DNA of 64,000 bases from Archegozetes longisetosus (lineage: Eukaryota > Arthropoda > Arachnida > Sarcoptiformes > Trhypochthoniidae): the NCBI GenBank assembly GCA_018873245.2, contig JAEMBT020000003.1, positions 11,005,843 to 11,069,842 of the forward strand. The letters are read 5' to 3'. The notes under the pieces are model-generated. The model made no database searches. It saw only the letters and a list, made by a program, of their open reading frames with translations, and was not told the DNA's origin. The translations under genes and the position numbers were made by a program. Shown here piece by piece: positions 56,405 through 64,000 of this stretch (its first letter is position 1; each line of letters starts with the position of its first letter).

Positions 56405-58961
56405 ATGAAGCTCAGTCATGATAAAATGGATAAGATGGATAACTTCAGTATAAGTTATGCGTTACTCGAGACTTCACTTGGAAATAGTGTGGACGCCTTC
56501 CTCGATAAAATATTGGCTGAAGTGAAAGTTGAGCATCCGAATCAGTCAAATAAGAATATGTCAACCGAACACATGAATGCTCTTAAAGAACGTATCTCTT
56601 CCCTGATTGATATGGAAATTGAATTCATTATGGAAACTATGAATGGAGTAAAAAATAATAATTTAGAGCAAAATAATAATGGCTTGTTCTCAGAAGAGAG
56701 TGATGATTCTTCCAATAAGATGAACGTTGTCGATAATACTACAGTAAGTCGAAAAGAAGAGAGTTTGTTTAATAAAGCTGCAAATAGTGATGAGATTTCA
56801 GAGCTAGATTTAGCGCTTATTATCAGTGAAGAGGATTCAAAAGAAACTCCAGATTTTTCAAAAATTGCTAAACAACATGATAGTGGATCTAAAAATTCGA
56901 TTTCGAGTTCATCTATAAATTTCGGTAGATCTTAAAAATTTAACTAACTTAAAAATACTGAAGCTTAATTTTTTAATTTTTTTTAAAGGTTCACAAGTTA
57001 TGTGAGTATTTTTTACCTTAGACTTAATTCATTCAAAATGTTTATTACTAACTAACTTAGAAATAATCTTTTTGAGTGAAATATTTTGAATTTCAAATTT
57101 AGTCAAAAATTCAAGAATATTTTGACTTCTTCTGAGACCAGTATAAAACAGAAGAAACTTGAGAATAATTCATCGAGAAAACAATTTACTTATCATTCTA
57201 AAAGTGAACCCAAAACGAATGGTAACTTGCAGGCTTTGGTCAATCAAGACGAAGAAAAGCATTTAGAGCTAGCTCTTGCTATGAGTAAAGTTAAAGAAAA
57301 GAAGGGCAATGGGGAAAAAGGTATTCAATATCAAAATGAACTTAAGGTTAGACTTCAGGAATGCTTACTTGAATTTTCATGTACAATGTTTCTAAAGCTT
57401 GATATTAGAGACCTAAACATCTATTTTGAACAGAAGTTTCAGTTATTTTGCGTTTGATTCTTACAGAGATTCAAGAATCAGAATATATAAGAGAAAATCA
57501 AAACTATGATCGGTATAACAATGAGTTGAGTTTATTGAAGGAAAAACTAAGACTTATGCATCAGAAGAATGAAAGTGACTTAATAGTGAGAAGAAAAGAA
57601 GAAGAAAGGATAAAGAGAGAATCGATACAAACAAAAGTCGAAAACTTGAATATCCAGAGAAGAATTGTCAAAACAATTCAGAATTGCATAAACGGATACG
57701 ATCTTGGGCCATACACGAAAAATTCAATGAAGGGAATCAAGTTATGGATTGATTGTTATAACGCTCTATCAGTTCCAAGAATACAAATGAGTAGCGTGTT
57801 AGAAAACGATGATCTTTTAGCAGTCAATGATATTTCTCTTGTAGCTTTACAAATGCTAAGCATTCTTAAAAATTTCGATAAGGGATACATAAAATCAGTT
57901 TTTAGCTATATCCGACCACATGTTGAAGAAGTTTCGCAGATATATCTTCAATCTCCTACAATGTGTTTATTCGATAGTAAGAAACATGTTGTCGATCAAA
58001 CTGTTGATTCATTGCATCCCATTTTCCTAAAAGAGTTTGAAAGAGTGCAAATCAGAGGCGATGGGAATTGCTTATGGAGTTCGATATCAGTTGCAATGTT
58101 TGGCGACTATTCATTCATGGAGTCGCTCAGACTATTGACTGCTGCAACACTTATTAAGTATAAACAGCATTTTGAAAGTTGTTTGATTGAGCAAAGAGAC
58201 AAATTTGGTTATAGACACGATTTGTCTTTTGAACAGCTAATCGAAGCTTCAATTGAATTGAACGTTTGGGGTGATGAGTACCATTTGCTAGCACTATCTC
58301 TCGCACTGCACAGACCTATCGTTAGTTATGGATCTTTTGCACAGATAAGTAATCTTAGGGATGATATGAGTTATAGGGAGCTGAAGCTTGTATATGAAAG
58401 AGAAAACCAAGTCAATCATATGTTATATGTTGGAGATTCTGATGAGGAATATAATATGCCCATTTGTATTTACTATAATGGAGAGAATCATTATTGCGCT
58501 ATACTTCCAAGACGCAGAAATGTTGAGCCTTTGATACCTAAGACACAGCTTTTTAATTATGTAATCGATAGAAATAAACAACTAGCCAGAGGTAAAAAAT
58601 ATTCAGGATGTTCGAAACCTTTTCTTGATTGAGTCTAAAATATCTGAAATAACTTCTAATTTTTTTGAAAGGATACAAAACTAATTATAGTATTGCTAAT
58701 GAGTTCAATAGAATAAGAAGTATTGGAATCAATGGAGACTTTGTCAGAGAAGATTCGACGAACAGAAGTGACTATTACACAAGAACAAAATCGTTATGTA
58801 CTAATTCGCATTTTAGTGAAAACACCGATAGAGAAGTTGCTCAGGGATCAGAAAAGCCGATATCTAAAAACGAGATCCAAGAGTCAAAATTTAAAAAATT
58901 TAATATACTGGAAACTGACAGAATTAACGATTACCACAGATATGACATGCACTCAAATTAA
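56405..58961 (+). CDS. OTU-domain protein with two UIM-like helices
   Basis: Exons 56405-56924, 56989-57001 (13 nt), 57103-57320, 57467-58591 and 58672-58961 join in phases 1, 2, 1, 1 to 721 residues. The microexon (TTTTAAAG|GTTCACAAGTTAT|GTGAGT) is needed to keep the frame. Two acidic helices fit the ubiquitin-interacting motif: SELDLALIISEED (about residues 132-144) and EEKHLELALAMSK (about 229-241). A basic/acidic coiled-coil region (LLKEKLRLMHQK...RRKEEERIKRE) follows. The OTU core has GDGNCLWSSISVAMFG (Cys452) and ENHYCAI (His592), spacing as in OTU cysteine proteases; WGDEYHLLALSLALHRPIV resembles the vertnin-like OTU branch. Activity is plausible because Cys and His are kept. The donor of intron 3 (AAAAAG|GTATTC) is chosen by phase. 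Likely a deubiquitinase, inferred. Confidence 0.82.
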
Positions 58962-59474
58962 GAAGTTCTTTGTCTATGCTTTAAAAGAAATTATTTCAAT
59001 AAATTCATTCCAAAAATATCCAACAAAAACATAAAACAATATCTAAGTTTAGAATTTATTAGTTTAAATGTTATTAAACTTATGATTAGATCAATAAATT
59101 GTCTGATAATTACCATTGTTTTTAGTCAGTTCCGATCTAATCCAATGAATAATAAATTTTTTAATTTCGCTGAATTAAAGATCGTTTGTACTTTTATAAA
59201 ACATATAGGAAACGAAAAGTAAATTTAAAAATATATTTGTTTGTTTAAAAGTCATTGAAATGTGATACAATTACTAAAGAGATTGTAGTTTGATTCTTGT
59301 CTCATAAAATAAGATTATAAAATGAACTAAAGATTAATGACTAGCTTATAGTACAGTAATATCAGTGATTGATTCGCTTTCACTGATCATAAGTTTTATT
59401 TTCATGTTTATATTAAACTTAGTAGTCGAGTTTATGCAGTGCTCATTGAGAGTATAGTTCTTTTAGCGGTCCAA
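58962..59474. other. 3' flank of the OTU gene
   Basis: AATAAA signals occur at about 58997 and 59092. Otherwise AT-rich with no gene recognised. Confidence 0.4.
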
Positions 59475-59895
59475 ATATATGAGGGATAGGATTGTTGATG
59501 ACATGTCAGAGAATTTTTAACCAAAAATTAAAGTTTCTCAAGATAGAAGAGCGCACATTCTAGCATAGGATAAACATAGAAGATCATTTAATAAACTTTT
59601 GGCCAAACTGAACATTAAATAATGATCTATTTATTGAACGGAGAAATAGTTTTTTAAAAATCGTATTAATCAATATAAAGTGATTAAAAAAAAGTTAATT
59701 ATGTATTGAGGATAAATTTAGCTATGGATCTAATAGTGTAAAAATTATTTCCCATTTTATAAAGTTTGGATAGCTTATAATCAGTTTTGTGATATTCACT
59801 CAAATTTATTTACCTAAAATATGGCTCCCTTATAAAAAATTTAGCCAAAGCTCAGACATATCATTGATGATCCTACCCCTCATATGTATTCTTAC
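59475..59895. mobile_element. Foldback element, TCCTACCCCTCATAT-type arms
   Basis: Left GAGGGATAGGATTGTTGATG followed by ACATGTCAGAG matches, inverted, CTCAGACATATCATTGATG followed by ATCCTACCCCTC. Arms about 50 bp are clear; the interior is AT-rich and non-coding. Confidence 0.5.
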
Positions 59896-59899
59896 ACGC

Positions 59900-60780
59900 A
59901 CTACATAAACGCGATCACTGGATTCTCATAAATAGCATCAGCTTCTTTAATAGTCACTAATTTTAAAGCAGTGATATCTACCAATTAAAAAATCAATATT
60001 TCAAACTTCCTATAGTATTATTTAGTTTAAAGTACATTTTATTTTTCTTAAAACTTTCCATTAAAAATATGAGATAACCTCTATTCAAGTGAACTTTATC
60101 CGAATTCGAATTGAAAAATAAAATATCTTATAACGAATACCAAATTTTATACTACGAGTTTTATTGATGCCAAAAATCCGTGAAAGCTCAATAGTCGAAA
60201 AGATAGTGATATTAATAGTAATTAATCATTAAATTATAGAAAATATCAGCTATTATTTCGTAATTAATGAACTGAAACCACCGATTAATGAGTTCGATCA
60301 ATAATGGGGATCGTAATATAATATTATTGAGTAGGAAAAGTTACGCGATAAATCACTTAATTGTAATATGTTTTGAAAAGATTTTTATTCATATTTTCAG
60401 TATAGTTATGGTTAATTGAGTTTAAGCCACGAAATAGATTCTTGGATATACTTCAAGTTTCGTAATTAAGATAAAACCTTTTTCTGATATAAGAAAAGTA
60501 ATTTCAACTATTCATGATACCAGAGTAAAGATAAACAATTACTTTGATTCGACAAAAGTAGATTTAAATAATTAAATCGAGAACGTTTTCGTTAGAGAAT
60601 CAATATTAACAATAAACTTTGAAGATTATATCAAGCAAATCAAATTTAATTCACGAAGAAAACTATTTTTAATACTAGAAAGCGTATTTTTACTATTGTT
60701 TGTTATTCGATTCTTGATACCAGAGTCTTGGTATCAGATTCAAACATATGGATATTAACTGGAGATACACTTTACTCAAC
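59900..60780. other. Intergenic; nothing recognised
   Basis: AT-rich sequence, with one short inverted pair near 60700-60740 (TTGATACCAGAGTCTTGGTATCA, an 8-9 bp stem). No coding sequence supported. Confidence 0.35.
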
Positions 60781-60782
60781 AA

Positions 60783-61644
60783 AATGAGTTTTATTGAATT
60801 TCATTCAATTAATTTCTTCGCTCATATCTTTCTTATTCCGAGTACAATTCACTATTGGTGAGTATAAAATAATTTTTTGTTTCATTTATTTTTCATTAAT
60901 CATTTCTTACTACAAGCTGAAAGAAATCGCAAATTGTGTTTTATCCATCATTTAGATGCTCTGAAAAATGATTTAGATCATTATCTCTCATCATAAAAGC
61001 TAAGGAAATTTAAGATCAAATGCGAAATCAAACAAATATTCATTTATAAACTTGCTTGCCCTTTCATTGTATTGTCTTACGGGCTGCTTATAGTAACCTT
61101 TAGTACAATTGCTTATGTGTCGCAAGAATATGATTACTCTTTAACTTTACAAATAATTTGGTTGCTTTTGAGTATTCTATGGATTTCGAAGTTATGTTAT
61201 ATCGGGTTGACAAAATTTCTATAATTTTTTTGGAGACACTATCTCAAACTACGGTCTGAACAGATAACAAAACAATTTACTGAAAGGTTTTCTGACGGAG
61301 AGTCTAGAAATCTGTTGGACTTAATACAAATTCACAATAGAGTGACTGTCATCACAGATTAATGAAACCATTTGTTCAAATATGTATTGGCTAATCATTA
61401 TTTCATTGCAACAGTTGCTATGAATGCTATGATTTATACCGTGATCGCCATTGATTCTCATATTTATGTCAAATTCATCTTAATGAATGTCGTGGACTTT
61501 ATTATGTCAATGAAATATTCAGTATTATCCTCGTGCGCAAGCTTATCAACTGAAGCACATCTCTCCTATAATATTATCAATTCAGTGATTGTTAAAAGAA
61601 TAGTGCTTTTCGATAAACTAAGGGTAAAAGTTATTGATTTATAG
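60783..61644 (+). pseudogene. Chemoreceptor-like (7tm gustatory receptor type) relic
   Basis: A candidate first exon at 60783 (MSFIEFHSINFFAHIFLIPS...) ends at ATTG|GTGAGT. After the acceptor ACTACAAG at about 60925 the frame gives LCFIHHLDALKNDLDHYLSS, a stop, then IYKLACPFIVLSYGLLIVTF, IIWLLLSILWISKLCYIG, a stop, then RNLLDLIQIHNRVTVITD, two stops, and LFKYVLANHYFIATVAMNAM followed by IYTVI, SSCASLSTEAHLSYNIINS. The alternation of hydrophobic segments and the LDLIQIHNRV...TD..N..FKYVL pattern resemble mite gustatory-receptor-type proteins. Several in-frame stops and a frame mismatch at the first join show decay. Family assignment is by pattern only. Confidence 0.4.
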
Positions 61645-61649
61645 AAAGA

Positions 61650-62245
61650 CATCATATGAATCCTCTAATAAAAAGTTTTGAAGTTCATACAACGGAAACT
61701 GTTTATAGATAAGTTCTTATATGAGGTTATACTATATTCACAGAAATAAGTTCAGATTTTTTTATCAAAATAAATGGAAAGCTCGTAAAATTATAAACTT
61801 TTAAGTTTAATCCTCTAATATTTTTCGCAACTTAAGATCCGCGTCGATTTACATAAACGTATTATCATTATACTGTAGTTAATGAATTTTGTTGAACGAC
61901 TTTCTGGTCATACTATTGGTATCTATTGTTTAGATCTTTTGGCTTTCAATAATTATAGCTTTTATCAAGTAATTAAATATTTTATCGATTTTTTAATCAT
62001 TTTAATTATTTGAATGATTCCTATATCTAGCATTTGTACGGGTTTGGGTCACCTTTTCCTATTCACCAGTTAGTTCAAATAAAACATGTTCCGTTTGATC
62101 CCGTACAAGGTTTATAAGTATTAAGATATAAAAATGACTCAGAGCTATTAAAGAATTATTCCTCTTTCTTAGGATGATAAGAATCATATATAGACAGGAA
62201 TAAGTCTAAGCCAGAGAACTTATGAATATATGATCAATACTGGAA
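61650..62245. other. Intergenic; nothing recognised
   Basis: AT-rich, no coding sequence or definable repeat. Confidence 0.35.
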
Positions 62246-62248
62246 GTA

Positions 62249-62637
62249 TTAGGTTGTCCCGGATCAAAACTTGTTTTTTTATTTTTTTAATATCTCAAAA
62301 ATTAGTGAACAGATTCAAATGAAATTTTAGTACATCGTTCCTGATTAGTTAAGGTATTCACCCTCATTCTCAATGACCCGTTCCCATCGATCTTCATGGA
62401 TGTCCGTTACAGTCCTGTTGAGGAGGACTCCGAATTTGATGAAAACTCGTTGTTCATAGTCAGTAACTGATTTCTGGAGCTCTGGACGATTCATTTTTTC
62501 ACTCAAATTAAATTCAATGTTTTTTCTATATTTAATAAGTATTCAACTAAATAATTACAAGATGGCACTGAAAAATAATGAGTACTTTAAAAGTTATAGC
62601 CCAAAATGTAATACAACTTTTGATCCGGACAACCTAA
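62249..62637. mobile_element. Deleted mariner element with TA target duplication
   Basis: TA|TTAGGTTGTCCCGGATCAAAAC at the left and, inverted, TA|TTAGGTTGTCCGGATCAAAAG at the right. The interior (389 bp in all) keeps only the end of a transposase on the minus strand. The TTAGGTTG start is typical of mariner ends. Confidence 0.85.
62345..62494 (-). pseudogene. Mariner transposase C-terminal remnant
   Basis: A 49-codon frame reads MNRPELQKSVTDYEQRVFIK ... then DIHEDRWERVIENEGEYLN and a stop. R-W-x-x-x-I-x-x-x-G-x-Y is the usual C-terminal end of mariner transposases. Everything upstream, including the DDE residues, is deleted. Confidence 0.65.
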
Positions 62638-63158
62638 TATTAAAAGCATTAAAAGGATAGTAAAAACTTTTTCAAAAAATATTACTTTTTTTGTTTAGAT
62701 GTACTGCCACAGAAAATACTTAGCTGCTTAACACAAATAAGATATATAATTAACACTAGTAAAATTTGTCCTGTATTGCAATAAAGTATATATTTTAATA
62801 TAACTGAAGAAAAGTATTTTTCGCGGTATAAAAATAGACACTGGACATTTTGAAATATTCAGTATTTTGAAAGAGTTTTTAACATCAACAGAGTTTTATA
62901 ATACATGTGCCTCTTTATTTTCAAATGTCTATCAAATAGTGTTTAAATATCAAAACATACCAAACTCTTATGCACTAAAAAATTATTATCAGATACAAAA
63001 TTTTTAGACACATGTTATTTGTTTGTTTATTTTTTAGTTCTTTAAATAGTTTGAAAACTCGCTATTTGGAACGAATTTTTTGGCAGAAGAATTTCGAAAT
63101 AATGAGGTTTCACTGCACTCACAAATCAAACATATATTAAAAGCAAATCAATTATAAT

Positions 63159-63405
63159 CGGTGTCGTAGTCGGCATTTTTTGTCTGGGAGGGCTAAAAGT
63201 TTAAAATTAATATTCTGATTTGCTAAAGCTAATATATTAACGTTAAAATATCTGTTATTTGTTCAAACCTATCACTAATGTTTAAAGATGATAAATCAAT
63301 TGATGAATCAAGTCTAGTCTCAAAGTTTTTTATCAGATCTTTTCATAACAGATCTACACTTCAATTTTAAAATATCTAGGAAGGCCTTCGTTAGCTACAG
63401 CTGTG
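63159..63405. mobile_element. 247-bp hAT MITE with perfect 8-bp target duplication ATTATAAT
   Basis: ATTATAAT at 63151-63158 and 63406-63413. Ends CGGTGTCGTAGTCGGC and, inverted, CACAGCTGTAGCTAAC resemble the GTNGTAGC-type ends of the element at 1826-2656. No coding sequence. Confidence 0.75.
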
Positions 63406-63413
63406 ATTATAAT

Positions 63414-64000
63414 TTGTAAGGCTTTGAGTTAAGATTTAAACCTTGCAATCTTCACAACTTTTGATGCTATCTCACAAACTGATTGCTTGTATAGATGTAG
63501 AACTAATTTCTCTTAAAAATTTTGGACTGTAACCCATCGATGGTCAGAGGAATAGTTAATCAATTAGATTATTTAAATAATAGTTTGGTAGGTTGTTCTG
63601 AAAAGTTCGATAATAAAAATGTAATTGACAAATGTCTAAAATATTTCCCAAGGGTTGTATTAATATTTATATTAAAAGAGTAGAGCATACAGCTGATAAT
63701 ATCAAAACGTGATATTTTACTGCATTTTGTGAATTAAGAGGTTCTCAATTCTGATATTCTTCTTGTAATAAAAGTTGAAACAGACAAAAAATTATGGGAC
63801 ACAGAGTCCAATCATACCATCAGATGGAAAGATTGTGTACTTTTTATCTGTAAATATATACCATATTAATTAATCGACTGTACAGGGTTATCCATTTAAA
63901 ACTATCGATAGAAAATTGACTGATGAGTCTAATCAGGTATTAATATTTCAGATATCTCATCGACATAAATGTTCACTTCCTCCCCATCTTCTCATACAAA
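63414..64000. other. Intergenic; nothing recognised
   Basis: AT-rich sequence to the end of the window without supported features. Confidence 0.35.

Noticed and set aside
1-64000. CRISPR array, riboswitch, bacterial operon or ribosome-binding sites
   Set aside because: The window is spliced eukaryotic DNA; repeats seen are transposon ends and tandem units without regular spacers.

Overview
The window is AT-rich eukaryotic nuclear DNA from a metazoan, most likely an arthropod and possibly a mite. This rests on coding content, short GT-AG introns (mostly about 55-150 nt, with one of 276 nt), degenerate TTAGG-like (arthropod telomere-type) repeats, gene types common in invertebrates (DEG/ENaC channels, C-type lectin, LRAT-like proteins, a gustatory-receptor-like relic), and a very dense load of DNA transposons. 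The species cannot be fixed from sequence alone. || Intact gene models I could assemble exon by exon are: a TMEM53-like alpha/beta-hydrolase-fold protein (4456-5550, +); an MFS transporter of the sodium-dependent glucose transporter 1/MFSD4 type (14083-15683, -, 3 exons); a short secreted Gly/Trp/Tyr-rich peptide gene (23395-23755, +) with an upstream pseudogene copy; a single-exon DEG/ENaC channel (25219-26556, +); a protein with two tandem LRAT-like domains (31209-32553, -); a secreted C-type lectin with a C-terminal coiled coil (39542-40381, -); an RNF14-like RBR ubiquitin ligase (53990-55760, -, 5 exons); and, head to head with it 644 bp away, an OTU-domain protein with two UIM-like helices (56405-58961, +, 5 exons including a 13-nt microexon). 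|| Broken or partial genes are: a tandem family of small cysteine-rich secreted proteins (7880-9964, -), DEG/ENaC fragments (10303-11870, +), a chemoreceptor-like relic (60783-61644, +), a protein-primed family B DNA polymerase relic of Polinton/adintovirus type (35275-36770, -), and many transposase relics (hAT, mariner, Tc1). || The remainder is dominated by inverted-repeat DNA elements: at least six hAT-type elements with perfect or near-perfect 8-bp target duplications, several Tc1/mariner/pogo-type elements, and about ten long foldback (palindromic) elements of 0.5-1.5 kb. One region (47.49-53.48 kb) is a nested stack: mariner remnant containing a 2.5-kb hAT and an LTR-like segment, with a 1.45-kb foldback element inserted at its edge. 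Functionally, the most suggestive gene arrangement is the divergent ubiquitin-ligase/OTU pair; otherwise the genes look like unrelated neighbours in a repeat-rich region.
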